Origin: Betaproteobacteria bacterium
GTDB lineage: Bacteria > Pseudomonadota > Gammaproteobacteria > Burkholderiales > Casimicrobiaceae
Direction: 5' to 3'
Length of the DNA: 64,000 nucleotides
NCBI GenBank assembly: GCA_016717855.1
Contig: JADKEV010000005.1
Coordinates: 1-64,000, forward strand
In this document: positions 20,124 through 28,892 of the stretch, piece after piece
How positions within the stretch are numbered: position 1 is the stretch's first letter
Layout of the letters: each line of letters opens with the position of its first letter
Program-made: the position numbers and the translations under genes
The notes under the pieces: model-generated
Told to the model about the DNA's origin: nothing
Databases searched by the model: none
What the model saw: the letters and a program-made list of their open reading frames with translations, nothing else

Positions 20124-21776
20124 TCAGGCCAGCTGCAGGCGGCGGATCAGCACGTCGATCAGGTCCGCGCCGTCGGGCGACTTCAGCCGGTACTGGCGCA
20201 GCACGCGGACCAGTTCGGGCCGGGCGATCGCCTGATAGTCCGAGCGGATGAGGACGCCGGCGATCGCCCGCTGCACCATGACCGAGCGCGCGACCGGGAA
20301 CAGGCGCAGCAGCTGGTCCAGGCTCTCGCGATCGGCGACGTAGTGGAGCGCCAGCGTGTCGAGGGCGCGCACCTGCGCGTCCGACACAGGCATCTGCGCG
20401 ATGCCCTGCGCGGCCACGCGCAGCTCGTTCACGTCGGTGATCGGCCGGTGGCGGAAATACACCTGCGCGATCTGCACTTCGCGGTCGTCGGTGCTGGTCA
20501 GCGCCTGCAGCATCCGGGCATGGCCGTCGGGACTGCCCAGGCACGCCAGGACCGCGGCGTTGGCGAGCTTGCCCGCCTGCGCCGGCGACAGCGCGAGCCG
20601 CTGCCGTTCGGCGTCGAGCGTGCGGTCCTCGTTCAGCGCGCAGGTCAGGTCCACGTCCTCGAAACCGATCGTGTCGTCCGCCAGCTGATCGCCGATCATC
20701 CGCGCCAGCTCGCTCCGCTGGTCCGCCGGCGACAGCCAGCCCAGCGCATTGGCCAGCTTGATCATCCGCGCGCGGATGGCCGGCCGGTCGGTGTTGCGGG
20801 CAAACGCGAGGTAGCGCTCGCGCGTCGCCTGGTCGCGGGCGATTTCGCCCAGCGCGTGCGTGACCGCGGGCGCGTCGCGCGCATCGCGGTTCAGCGCTCC
20901 GGTGACTTTTTCGATGCGTTCGAAGAGCATCCGCGCTTCGCCCATGTCGCGGCCGAGGAGCCGGTGGACGGAGCCGAGCTTCTGCGCGGGCGAGTTCCTG
21001 TCGTCGAGGAACTGGCAGACTTCCCCGCGCGATTCGGCGCGCGGCTCGGCATCGCGCAAACCGCTGACGGCGATCATGGAACTCGGGGCGAATTGCTTGA
21101 GCAGCGCGGGACTCGCGCGGCCGCTGCCGATCTCCCCGGCCGGGGCCGTCTGGAAATAGCGGCTCAGCAGGCCGCCGGCGACCGGACCGAGCGGCGCCAG
21201 CGAAGAAAAGCCATAGATGACGGGCACGTTCGTGAAAATCCTGCGCATCGCATCGCGGTTCGATTCCCCGTAACGCTGGTTCAGCGCCTGCGCCGCGCGC
21301 TCGGCATCGGCTCGCGGATGCCCGGAACGGACCAGGTTGCGCGCGATCTCGGCGGCGGTGCTCTCGCCCGCCTCCCCGTTCAGCGTGTTGCAGCCGAACA
21401 GGTACACCTCCTTCAGCTGCGAAAACAAGCCGGGACAGGAGTCGCCGCAGGATACGCGCTCCATCTCCTCGACCGGCAGCGACTCGCGCTGGTTCAGCCG
21501 GTCGGTGTAGAACTCCGTCCCCGCGTCGAAATGCCCGGAGATGACCAGGACGTCGCATTGGACGCCGCGGTGGCAGGCCGAGGCCAGCCAGTCGGGTCGC
21601 CCCCGCTCGACAAGCTCGACGAATTGATACTTGTCCTCAGGCAGGTTCTTGCGGAGGATGTCCTTTTCTTCGGGGGAATTGACGGTGATGGTGCAGACGG
21701 TGCTTTTCCCGCCCTGGGCCTGGGCGGCCCACGCAAGGGCCGACAGGGTCAGCAGCAGGACGGATTTGATCAGCAT
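20124..21776 (-). CDS. Secreted caspase/CHAT-like protein with HEAT-like tail, paralogue 2
   Basis: 550 residues, collinear and highly similar to the next gene downstream, so a tandem duplication is clear. It has a signal peptide (MLIKSVLLLTLSALAWAAQA). VCTITVNSPEEKD opens the mature domain. CDVLVISGHFDAGTEFY (H82) and KEVYLFGCNTLN (C129) keep the putative catalytic pair, and VSCGDSCPG is conserved between them. The C-terminal HEAT-like region matches helix by helix. Both copies keep all these residues, which argues for selection on both. 247 bases separate the two genes, with no obvious terminator, so co-transcription is possible. Function unknown; a periplasmic protease or sensor is a guess. 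Confidence 0.75.
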   Translation of the reverse strand: MLIKSVLLLTLSALAWAAQAQGGKSTVCTITVNSPEEKDILRKNLPEDKYQFVELVERGRPDWLASACHRGVQCDVLVISGHFDAGTEFYTDRLNQRESLPVEEMERVSCGDSCPGLFSQLKEVYLFGCNTLNGEAGESTAAEIARNLVRSGHPRADAERAAQALNQRYGESNRDAMRRIFTNVPVIYGFSSLAPLGPVAGGLLSRYFQTAPAGEIGSGRASPALLKQFAPSSMIAVSGLRDAEPRAESRGEVCQFLDDRNSPAQKLGSVHRLLGRDMGEARMLFERIEKVTGALNRDARDAPAVTHALGEIARDQATRERYLAFARNTDRPAIRARMIKLANALGWLSPADQRSELARMIGDQLADDTIGFEDVDLTCALNEDRTLDAERQRLALSPAQAGKLANAAVLACLGSPDGHARMLQALTSTDDREVQIAQVYFRHRPITDVNELRVAAQGIAQMPVSDAQVRALDTLALHYVADRESLDQLLRLFPVARSVMVQRAIAGVLIRSDYQAIARPELVRVLRQYRLKSPDGADLIDVLIRRLQLA

Positions 21777-21888
21777 AGGTACGGGTCCGGCGAGTCAGCG
21801 CAGAGATTGCGCGGGCAAGTATCGCATGGTCGGCCGGTCAGTGCGTGATTGAATTGGTCGCCGGTATTCCGGGCAGGGATCACAGAAT

Positions 21889-21979
21889 CTCCCTCGCCCC
21901 GCATGCGGGGAGAGGGCCGGGGCGAGGGGTGGTTCTTCGAAGAACGTGATGGGTATCGCTTCGCTCCACCCATCCTACG
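21889..21979. repeat. Composite REP-like element (locus A)
   Basis: About 90 bp made of two hairpins. First comes a G/C hairpin (CCCTCGCCCCGC with GCGGGGAGAGGG, then GGGGCGAGGGG). After TTCGAAGAA comes the GATGGGT...ACCCATC unit ending TCCTACG. It is nearly identical to 62552-62641. It lies between the 3' end of the CurA-like oxidoreductase gene and the upstream side of the caspase-like paralogue 2. Confidence 0.85.
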
Positions 21980-21992
21980 GCTGACTTCTGGC

Positions 21993-23003
21993 CTACTCCT
22001 CCCCCACCCGCAGCACCAGCTTGCCGTTGTTCTCGCCCGCGAACAGCTTGAGCAGCGCTTCCGGGAACTTGTCGAATCCGCAGACGATGTCCTCGCGCGA
22101 CTTGAGCTTGCCCGCGGCCATCCACCCGGCCATCTCGCGCGCGGCTTCGGCGTAGCGGGCCGCGTAGTCGAACACGACCATGCCGGTCATCGTGGCGCGA
22201 TTGACCAGCAGCGACAGGTAGTTGGCCGGGCCCTTGACCGCCTGGGTGTTGTTGTACTGCGAGATCGCGCCGCAGATGATGACGCGCGCGCCGCGCGCCA
22301 GCCGGGCCAGCGCCGCGTCGAGAATGTCGCCCCCGACGTTGTCGAAATAGACGTCGATGCCCTGCGGACAGTGCTCCTTCAACCCGGCCTTGACTTCGCC
22401 GGTCTTGTAGTCGATCGCGGCGTCGAAGCCCAGTTCGTCGACCAGGTAGCGGCACTTGTCAGGCCCGCCGGCGATCCCGACCGCGCGGCAGCCCTTGATC
22501 TTTGCGATCTGGCCGACCACGCTGCCGACGGCGCCGGCCGCTCCGGAGACGACCACCGTCTGGCCAGGTTGCGGCTTGCCGATTTCAAGCAGCCCGAAGT
22601 ACGCGGTCAGGCCGGGCATGCCCAGGGTGCCGAGATAGACCGGCAGTGCGGCGACGCGCGGATCGACCTTGATCAGATGCTTGCCCTGCGCCAGCGCGTA
22701 CTCCTGGACGCCGAGCACGCCGGTGACATGGTCGCCGGCGATGAAGCCGGGGTGCCTTGATGCGATCACGCGGCCCGCGGCGCCGGCGCGCATCACCTCG
22801 CCGAGGGCGACCGGCGGGATGTACGACTTGCCCTCGTTCATCCAGCCGCGCATCGCGGGATCAAGCGAAATGTAGAGCACCTTGACCAGCACCTCGCCAT
22901 CCGCCGGCTGGCCCGCGGGTTCTTCGGTGACGTTCCAGTCGCTGCGCTTGGGCAGACCGACGGGCCGGGCGGCGAGGCGGAACTGGCGGTTGCTGGTGGT
23001 CAT
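21993..23003 (-). CDS. NADP-dependent oxidoreductase, CurA/leukotriene-B4-dehydrogenase type
   Basis: ATG 23003 (MTTSNRQFRLAARPVG) is the usual family start, giving 336 residues. Medium-chain reductase features: LYISLDPAMRGWM near the N-terminus, MPGLTAYFGLLEIG, the Rossmann motif SGAAGAVGSVVGQIAK, GGPDKCRYL for NADP, and DVYFDNVGGDILD. Zinc ligands of true alcohol dehydrogenases are absent, as expected in this branch, which reduces the double bond of enones (curcumin, prostaglandin-like compounds). Cytosolic and probably monocistronic. The REP composite follows its stop codon. Confidence 0.9.
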   Translation of the reverse strand: MTTSNRQFRLAARPVGLPKRSDWNVTEEPAGQPADGEVLVKVLYISLDPAMRGWMNEGKSYIPPVALGEVMRAGAAGRVIASRHPGFIAGDHVTGVLGVQEYALAQGKHLIKVDPRVAALPVYLGTLGMPGLTAYFGLLEIGKPQPGQTVVVSGAAGAVGSVVGQIAKIKGCRAVGIAGGPDKCRYLVDELGFDAAIDYKTGEVKAGLKEHCPQGIDVYFDNVGGDILDAALARLARGARVIICGAISQYNNTQAVKGPANYLSLLVNRATMTGMVVFDYAARYAEAAREMAGWMAAGKLKSREDIVCGFDKFPEALLKLFAGENNGKLVLRVGEE

Positions 23004-23168
23004 GGGGGTCTCGGGTGGGGAGTGCTGTGAAGGGTTGCTGGAACGGGCTGCCGCCCGTCCGGCCACGCACTATCTGCGTTTCCCCGCCAACCGCAGGAAG
23101 CGGCGCCTGAGCGCGCGGTGAATTCTAGCAGGCTGGTGGAGGCGCCGGCGATGGCTGCCGGCGGCAGG

Positions 23169-23642
23169 CTAATCTTTTGTCGCCGGCGGTTCCAGCAAGT
23201 CCCGCAACAACCCGCGCAGCTTGTGGAACTCGCTCGACTTGTCGAGGAACCAGTCGGCCCCGAGCGCGCGGGCGGCGCGCTCGAATGCCGGCAGCGGAAA
23301 GTTGGTCAGCACGATGATCGCGGGCTTGCGCTCGGCGCCCGCGTAGCGCAGCGCCTTGAGCACGCCCAGCCCGGTGCCCTTGGCCAGGCGCAGATCGAGG
23401 ATGATCGCGTCGGGCGCCGTGCCGCGGCACACCGCGATGGCGGTCTCCTCGGAATCCGCCTCGCCCACCACCTGCATCGATGCGCTTTCTTCCACCAGTT
23501 GCACCAGCCGCTCGCGGATGTTGCGCGAATCCTCGATGATGGCCACGCGCAGGACACGGTGCAGCGACGGTTCCGCGGAGTTGATGATGATCATTGGATG
23601 AGCGGGCGCCGCGGTTTCGCTGGTGAGATTGCCGGTGATCAC
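23169..23642 (-). CDS. Single-domain response regulator receiver protein
   Basis: 157 residues if started at GTG 23642, which overlaps the preceding LuxR-type regulator stop (GTGA); an alternative ATG lies at 23594. One receiver domain: VAIIEDSRNIRERL, phospho-acceptor Asp in AIILDLRLAKGTG, IIVLTNFPLP and the conserved Lys in FLDKSSEF. There is no output domain, so it probably works through phospho-transfer or by binding a partner such as the kinase upstream. The overlap suggests translational coupling with the NarL-like regulator. Confidence 0.85.
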   Translation of the reverse strand: MITGNLTSETAAPAHPMIIINSAEPSLHRVLRVAIIEDSRNIRERLVQLVEESASMQVVGEADSEETAIAVCRGTAPDAIILDLRLAKGTGLGVLKALRYAGAERKPAIIVLTNFPLPAFERAARALGADWFLDKSSEFHKLRGLLRDLLEPPATKD

Positions 23643-24349
23643 TGAATCAACCCATTCTTGACGGCGTAGTACGTCAGTTCGGAATTGGTCCGCAGGCCCA
23701 TCTTTTCCATCAGCCGCGCCCGGTAGGTGCTGACGGTCTTGACGCTGATGAACAGCATCTCGCTGATCTCGGTCACGGTCTTGCCTTCAGCCAGGTGGCA
23801 GAAGATCTGGAACTCGCGCTCGGAAAGCTGTTCGTGCAACGGCTTGTCGACCGGCGCGGCGAGTCCTTCGGCGAGGATATCCGCCAGCTTCGGGCTGACG
23901 TAGCGGCGTCCCACGGCGATGGTGTCGATGGCCTTGATCAACTCGGCGGACGTGCAGGTTTTGCTGAGGAAGCCCGACGCGCCCGCGCGCAGCATGTTCA
24001 CGCCGTACTGTTCCTCGGAGAAGCCGCTCAGCACCAGCACCCGCGTTTCCGGATAGCGCACCTTGATCCGGCGCAGAACGTCGATACCCGAGCCGTCGGG
24101 CAGCGAAAGATCCAGCAGGACGATGTCGAAGGTGTCGCCGCGCAGCGCCTCGAGCGCTTCCGCCGCCGAAGCCGCTTCGCCCGCGACCGCGAAGCGTGCG
24201 TGCTCCGCAATGATCTGCCGGAACCCCACGCGCACCACATCGTGATCGTCGACGATCAGGATGCGCGCGACATGAGCGGGCACTGCGTTGCGGGTCATGG
24301 CGGGTAACTTATCACGGGTGGCCGCGCTGGTGTCGTGGACTTGCTGCAT
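23639..24349 (-). CDS. NarL/FixJ-family response regulator (receiver plus LuxR HTH)
   Basis: Up to 236 residues; an internal ATG at 24298 (MTRNAVPAHVARIL) is an equally good start because the receiver begins just after it. Receiver: RILIVDDHDVVRVGF, Asp in IVLLDLSLPDGSG, VLSGFSEE and Lys in FLSKTCT. LuxR-type HTH: LSEREFQIFCHLAEGKTVTE through ISVKTVSTYRARLMEKM. It binds DNA after phosphorylation, most likely by the histidine kinase 100 bases upstream on the same strand. Regulon unknown. Confidence 0.9.
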   Translation of the reverse strand: MQQVHDTSAATRDKLPAMTRNAVPAHVARILIVDDHDVVRVGFRQIIAEHARFAVAGEAASAAEALEALRGDTFDIVLLDLSLPDGSGIDVLRRIKVRYPETRVLVLSGFSEEQYGVNMLRAGASGFLSKTCTSAELIKAIDTIAVGRRYVSPKLADILAEGLAAPVDKPLHEQLSEREFQIFCHLAEGKTVTEISEMLFISVKTVSTYRARLMEKMGLRTNSELTYYAVKNGLIQ

Positions 24350-24451
24350 GATGGTCTTTTCGATCCGGAAGGCCGGCGGCCCGCATCGGCGCCGGGACGT
24401 GTGGCTGTTGGCGACGTCTGCAGACTACCGCTCCCCCGGCGGCATGGAATG

Positions 24452-25969
24452 TCAGGTCCGGACGCGAGGTGCTGTAGGCCCCGTCCTACGTCGCGGCTTC
24501 GCGCGGCGCAACGGGGGCGGGCCCGTCGCCCTCCGCCGGGGCGAGGCATCCGGCTCCGGCGCCGGCGGCTGCAGCGGGATGCGGATATCGATCCGCGTGC
24601 CCTGGCGCGGCGCCGACGTCCAGGAAACCTCGCCGCCCAGCGCGCGGGCGCGCTGGCGCATGCCGGAGAGTCCGTGCGAGAGCTTGGCCGGATTGAACGT
24701 CGGCGGCAGGCCCACGCCGTTGTCGCGCATCTGCAGCTGGATCGCGTCACCGGCGGTGTTCAGCGCGAGTTCGAACCGGGTCGCCTTGGCGTGGCGCAGC
24801 ACGTTGGTCAGCGCCTCCTGGACGATCCGGTACAGCGCGATCGAGGTGTCGGCGTCGATCGCGTCGACCGTGTCGCCCAGTTCCAGCTTGCAGTTCAGCC
24901 CGCCCTTCTTGCAATGCTCGGTGACGTGCCATTCGAGCGCCGGACCCAGTCCCAGGTTGTCGAGCAGCGAAGGCCGCAGATCCTCGATCACGCGGCGCTT
25001 CAGCGACACGGCTTCATCGAGCAGCCGGTTCAGCTGCTCGAAGCGCTTTTCGGTCTCCGGCGAGCGCTCTCCGTGCAGGCGCAGCCACTCGATGTCCATC
25101 TTCGCCGAGGTAAGGATGCCGCCCAACTCGTCGTGGAGGTCGCGCGCGACGGCAGCCTTTTCGCGCTCGGTCGTCTGCTGCAGGTGATTGGTCAGTTCGA
25201 TCAGTTCGTTGGTGCGCTCGGCGACTTCCCGGCCCAGCCGCGCGTTCTCGGAATCGACCATCCGGGCGATGCGCGCCTTGTGTTGCAAGTCCTTGCCGAG
25301 GAGCTGGAATACTGCAACCAGCAACAGGAAGCTGAGCAGCGCGACGCCCAGTATGCTGTAGCGGGCGAACTCGATGCTGCGCAGCCACTCCGACCGGTAG
25401 ATCAGCAATTCCGAATTCATGTGGGCGCTCAGCGTCGCGATCGTGCTGCGCGCCTGGTCCATCAGCAGCCTGCCATCGTCGGTCGCGGCCATTTCCAGCG
25501 CCTTCTCCTTCTCGCCGAGCTTGAACATCTGGATCGTGGTCTCGAGCTCGACCAGCTTCTTCATCATGATCTGCCGGATCCGGTCGATGTCTTCCCAGCG
25601 ATCGGGCCGCGACGCGAGGCTGGCCGCCAGCCGGTTTTCCAGCTTTGGCAACTGGTCCTTGGCGAAGTCGAGCGGCTGCAGGTATTCCTCCCTGGCCGTG
25701 AGGAGGTAGCCCCGCTGCGCCGTCTCCGCGTTGAGCAGCACGGTCGCCATCTCGTTGACCAGGTCGATCCGCAAGCGCTCCTCGACAAGCCGCGTGAGGC
25801 CCCGCTGGAACCTGTTGTAGTTGACCTCGGAAACCCAGATCACGCCCAGCGTGAGGAGCACCACGATCAAGATCGGGAACAGGACCACCAGCGGTATCGC
25901 GCGTAGCGTCTTGCGCAGGCGCGCGGCGACGCCGGGTACGGGTTCGGCAGGACTCACGGGGTATCCCAT
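24452..25969 (-). CDS. NarX-type sensor histidine kinase with CHASE3-like sensor
   Basis: 505 residues. A transmembrane segment lies at about 24-45 (AIPLVVLFPILIVVLLTLGV). A periplasmic CHASE3-like helical domain follows, with the typical LVNEMATVLLNAETAQRGYL, and a second membrane segment lies near 208-226. The HisKA_3 box has the phospho-accepting histidine in ARDLHDELGG (about H279). An HATPase_c domain with IVQEALTNVLRHAKA and MRDNGVGLP completes it. The Pro/Arg-rich C-terminal tail (about 465-505) is unusual and probably disordered. It forms a signalling set with the LuxR-type regulator and the lone receiver downstream. Confidence 0.9.
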   Translation of the reverse strand: MGYPVSPAEPVPGVAARLRKTLRAIPLVVLFPILIVVLLTLGVIWVSEVNYNRFQRGLTRLVEERLRIDLVNEMATVLLNAETAQRGYLLTAREEYLQPLDFAKDQLPKLENRLAASLASRPDRWEDIDRIRQIMMKKLVELETTIQMFKLGEKEKALEMAATDDGRLLMDQARSTIATLSAHMNSELLIYRSEWLRSIEFARYSILGVALLSFLLLVAVFQLLGKDLQHKARIARMVDSENARLGREVAERTNELIELTNHLQQTTEREKAAVARDLHDELGGILTSAKMDIEWLRLHGERSPETEKRFEQLNRLLDEAVSLKRRVIEDLRPSLLDNLGLGPALEWHVTEHCKKGGLNCKLELGDTVDAIDADTSIALYRIVQEALTNVLRHAKATRFELALNTAGDAIQLQMRDNGVGLPPTFNPAKLSHGLSGMRQRARALGGEVSWTSAPRQGTRIDIRIPLQPPAPEPDASPRRRATGPPPLRRAKPRRRTGPTAPRVRT

Positions 25970-26015
25970 TCAGGTGGCTCCCGAAGGCCCCATGGTAGCG
26001 CAACCGGCGCTGCTC

Positions 26016-26228
26016 TCATCCTCCGCCCGCTTCCGCCGCCTTCGCGGTGTCCGCCTGCTCGTCCCGCGAGACCATACGCGCGCCAATGGGGATGATCATG
26101 TGGTTGGCCTTCTCCAGGCCGCGGTCGATCTTCTGGCCGTACGTTTCGCCGCCTGCCGGGTGCCCGTCGCAACCCTCGAGGATCATGGCCAGCATGGCCA
26201 GGGCGATGAACAGGGTGGTCAGCTTCAT
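26016..26228 (-). CDS. Small lipoprotein-like hypothetical protein, 70 residues
   Basis: ATG 26228 has a strong ribosome site (AAGGAGACGCTC before ATG). The N-terminus MKLTTLFIALAMLAMILEGC has a short charged start, a hydrophobic stretch and a lipobox-like LEGC, so it is probably a lipoprotein with mature length of about 51. The remainder is polar (GGETYGQKIDRGLEKANHMI). No family recognised. It lies upstream of the histidine kinase on the same strand (46-base gap) and might be part of the signalling unit. Confidence 0.6.
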   Translation of the reverse strand: MKLTTLFIALAMLAMILEGCDGHPAGGETYGQKIDRGLEKANHMIIPIGARMVSRDEQADTAKAAEAGGG

Positions 26229-26362
26229 GAGCGTCTCCTTTCCAAGGGAGTGCCAGCACGACTTGCATGCACCGATGATCGCCCGGCGGCCCCGCCATGG
26301 GTGTCGGCTGGGCGGTGAGGCGTGTGTAGGAGGAGGCTGACAACACGCGGAAAATCTTCCTG

Positions 26363-26391
26363 TTGGCGCGCCCGGAAGTTGGTAGTAAGAT
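26363..26391 (+). promoter_or_regulatory. Putative sigma-70 promoter for the VOC-family gene
   Basis: TTGGCG (26363-26368), a 17-base spacer and TAAGAT (26386-26391) fit the vegetative consensus well. It faces the dioxygenase-like gene starting at 26481, leaving a leader of roughly 80-85 bases. Found by eye, with no experimental support. Confidence 0.45.
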
Positions 26392-26480
26392 CGTTTCCAG
26401 GGAGCGTTGCCCCGAACTTCCGGGGAGCGCCAGAAACGCGGCCGCAAGCCCGGCAGCGCAACGGAGAAGGAGGAAGCGCA

Positions 26481-27452
26481 TTGGAACCGTCTATCGATTC
26501 GTCATCCCGTCGCAACGGTGAGCCTGCGGTGCATTCATTGCACCGCTTTGTTTTTAGCGTCCCGGAAATTGGCGCCGCCGTGAAGTTCTATACCGATTTC
26601 GGGCTTGACGTTCGACGAATGGGCGGCCGTGCCGACCTGCGGACATTCGGCAATGCGCACCGCTGGGGCGAAGTGTTCCAGGGTCACGGGCCCAAGCGCC
26701 TCGAATACATCAGTTTCGGCGCGTACCCGCAGGATTACGACCAGATCATCGCGCGCCTGAAGGCGCAGGGCGTGGAACTGACCAGCCCGCACCGGCTGGC
26801 GGACAAGCCCGGCACCTGGTTCGTCGATCCCGATGGCACGTTGGTGGAGCTGATCGTGGCACCCAAGGTGACGCCGGCGGAGAAGCGCCCTGCGGCCGCC
26901 AGCCCGCCCCCGCCGGGGATGGGCGCGGCGCCCACGCGCCGGGCCGCGGGCCGGGTGCATCCGCGCCGGCTCTCGCACATCCTGCTGTTCAGCTCGGACG
27001 TGAAGCGGTCGGTCAAGTTCTATTCGGACACCCTCGGGCTGCGCCTGTCGGACTATTCGGGCGATGCGATCGCCTTCCTGCATGCCCCCCATTCCAGTGA
27101 CCATCATCTGCTGGCGTTCGTGAAGTCGGACGGCCCGGGCCTGCATCACTCGAGCTGGGACGTGGCGAGCATCGACGAAGTGGGGCTGGGCATGCAGCAG
27201 ATGCTCGATACCGGGCACCCCAAGGGCTGGGGGGTCGGCCGCCACGTGCTGGGGTCCAATTACTTCCGCTACGTGCAGGATCCCTGGGGCAGTTTCGCCG
27301 AGTATTCGTACGATATCGACTTCATACCGTCCACCGTCGACTGGCAGGCGAAGGATCATCCGCCCGAGGATTCGTTCTACGTCTGGGGGCCGGAAGTGCC
27401 GGACGATTTCATCACCAATCACGAGAGCGCGGCTCGCCGGGTCGCGGCCTGA
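26481..27452 (+). CDS. Two-domain VOC protein, type I extradiol (catechol 2,3-) dioxygenase-like
   Basis: I choose the TTG at 26481 because AAGGAGGA sits just upstream at ideal spacing, giving 323 residues. Two VOC modules are linked by an Ala/Pro-rich stretch (about 130-155). The N-terminal one (LHRFVFSVPEIGAAVKFYTD) looks structural. The C-terminal one holds the 2-His-1-Glu iron site: LSHILLFSSDV, GLHHSSWDV and FAEYSYD. Such enzymes cleave catechols next to the hydroxyls using Fe(II). The substrate is unknown; it stands alone, followed by a REP pair and a Liv-type transporter that may import a related compound. Confidence 0.85.
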   Translation: MEPSIDSSSRRNGEPAVHSLHRFVFSVPEIGAAVKFYTDFGLDVRRMGGRADLRTFGNAHRWGEVFQGHGPKRLEYISFGAYPQDYDQIIARLKAQGVELTSPHRLADKPGTWFVDPDGTLVELIVAPKVTPAEKRPAAASPPPPGMGAAPTRRAAGRVHPRRLSHILLFSSDVKRSVKFYSDTLGLRLSDYSGDAIAFLHAPHSSDHHLLAFVKSDGPGLHHSSWDVASIDEVGLGMQQMLDTGHPKGWGVGRHVLGSNYFRYVQDPWGSFAEYSYDIDFIPSTVDWQAKDHPPEDSFYVWGPEVPDDFITNHESAARRVAA

Positions 27453-27459
27453 GTGGTCC

Positions 27460-27603
27460 GTAGGATGGGTGGAGCGCAGCGATACCCATCTCGTTGAACC
27501 GTGCAAGAATGCCTAACGACAACACGCAATCGCATCGCTGCGATCACCGTGGGGGGCATTCGAACGAACTGATGGGTATCGGCTGCGCTCCACCCATCCT
27601 ACG
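27460..27603. repeat. REP-like hairpin pair (locus D)
   Basis: Inverted copies of the ~31-bp unit lie at 27460-27490 (GTAGGATGGGTGGAGCGCAG and onwards) and 27571-27603, about 80 bp apart, as at locus C. They sit between the dioxygenase-like gene and the Liv-type operon. Confidence 0.85.
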
Positions 27604-27671
27604 GCCGCAACGGCCGTGACGGCAGCGTTTGCGGCGCCAATGCGGGAACAACAAGACACTCAGGAGGCAAC

Positions 27672-28883
27672 ATGATGAACGCCATTCGTCGCATCGCAAC
27701 GGGCACGCTCGCCCTGGTCGGACTGTCGCTGCTGGCGGCCGGCACGTCGTGGAGCGCGCCTTCGGGCACGCCGATCCGCATCGGCAGCACGCTGGCGCTG
27801 ACCGGGCCGCTGGCCTCGACGGCGCTGGTCCACCAGATCGTCGGCCAGATCTACGTCGAGCAGGTCAACAAGAAGGACGGCCTGCTCGGCCGCCCGGTGG
27901 AGTGGATCGTCAAGGACGACCAGTCCAAGCCCGACCTCGCGCGCACCCTGTACGAGCAGATCATCACCGTGGACAAGGTCGACCTGCTGATGGGTCCCTA
28001 CGCCACCGGCGCAATCCTTTCGGCGATGGGTGTGGCGCAGCGCTACAACAAGATACTGATCCACCACACCTTCGGCATCCCCAGCCTGGCCAAATACGAC
28101 GCGCAGTTCCCGACCTGGTCGCTGGGCCCCGACCCGGCCACGACCTTCCCGAACACGCTGTTCGATGCCGTCGCCGCGCTGCCGAAGCCGCCCAAGACCA
28201 TCGCGATCGTCACCAGCAAGTTCCCCTCGGTCCACTTCATGTCGCTGGGCGCGCGCGAAGTCGCGAAAAAGCGGGGCCTGCAGGAGGTCATCTTCCTGGA
28301 GTGGGATTTCGGCAACCGCGAGTTCGGCCCCATCGCCGGACGCGTGAAAGACGCCAAGCCCGACCTGGTATGGGTGGGCGCAATCGGGCTGGAAGGCAAC
28401 CAATTGCTGGACGCGATGAAGAAGATCGACTACGCGCCGCCGCTGCACTTCCACATGTATCCGGCGCCGGGACCGATGGTCGTCGCGCCCGAGGCGAAGA
28501 ACGCGCTGGCGGCGACGATCTTCGAAGAGCATCCGCCGTTCACCAACAATCCGGGCGCCGCCGAGTTCGTGAAGCTGTTCAACGAACGCGCGACCAAGGC
28601 CGGCCTGCCGTACACCGGCGTGGAGACGCAGGCGGCGGCATCGTACTCGGCATGGCAGGTGCTCGATGCCGCGGTCACCGCCACCAAGAGCCTGGACGAC
28701 AAGGTGCTGGCCGATTGGCTGCGCAAGAACCGCGTCGACACCATCCAGGGCAAGCTCCGCTTCGACGGCCCGAGCAACTACGGCGACGACCTGATGCGGC
28801 TCAAGCAGGTGCAGAACGGGCGCTGGGTAACCGTCTGGCCGAAGAGCGTCGCGGCGCCCGGTGCCACGCTGATGACGAACTGA
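27672..28883 (+). CDS. Branched-chain amino-acid-type ABC transporter substrate-binding protein
   Basis: 403 residues, with AGGAGG nine bases before ATG 27672. Signal peptide MMNAIRRIATGTLALVGLSL...WSA. Periplasmic type I binding fold (Peripla_BP_6): PIRIGSTLALTGPLA at the mature start, NKKDGLLGRPVEWIVKDDQS, LLMGPYATGAILSA, and ITNLG-type later strands. It is the first gene of a Liv-type operon with two permease domains and two ATPases directly downstream. Ligands in this family range from amino acids to aromatic acids and amides, so the substrate is not assigned. Confidence 0.9.
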   Translation: MMNAIRRIATGTLALVGLSLLAAGTSWSAPSGTPIRIGSTLALTGPLASTALVHQIVGQIYVEQVNKKDGLLGRPVEWIVKDDQSKPDLARTLYEQIITVDKVDLLMGPYATGAILSAMGVAQRYNKILIHHTFGIPSLAKYDAQFPTWSLGPDPATTFPNTLFDAVAALPKPPKTIAIVTSKFPSVHFMSLGAREVAKKRGLQEVIFLEWDFGNREFGPIAGRVKDAKPDLVWVGAIGLEGNQLLDAMKKIDYAPPLHFHMYPAPGPMVVAPEAKNALAATIFEEHPPFTNNPGAAEFVKLFNERATKAGLPYTGVETQAAASYSAWQVLDAAVTATKSLDDKVLADWLRKNRVDTIQGKLRFDGPSNYGDDLMRLKQVQNGRWVTVWPKSVAAPGATLMTN

Positions 28884-28892
28884 TTCGCTGCC

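Noticed and set aside
17744..20251. Long plus-strand frame across the sirtuin and caspase-like paralogue
   Set aside because: Antisense or out-of-frame to two well-supported genes, with no domain resemblance.
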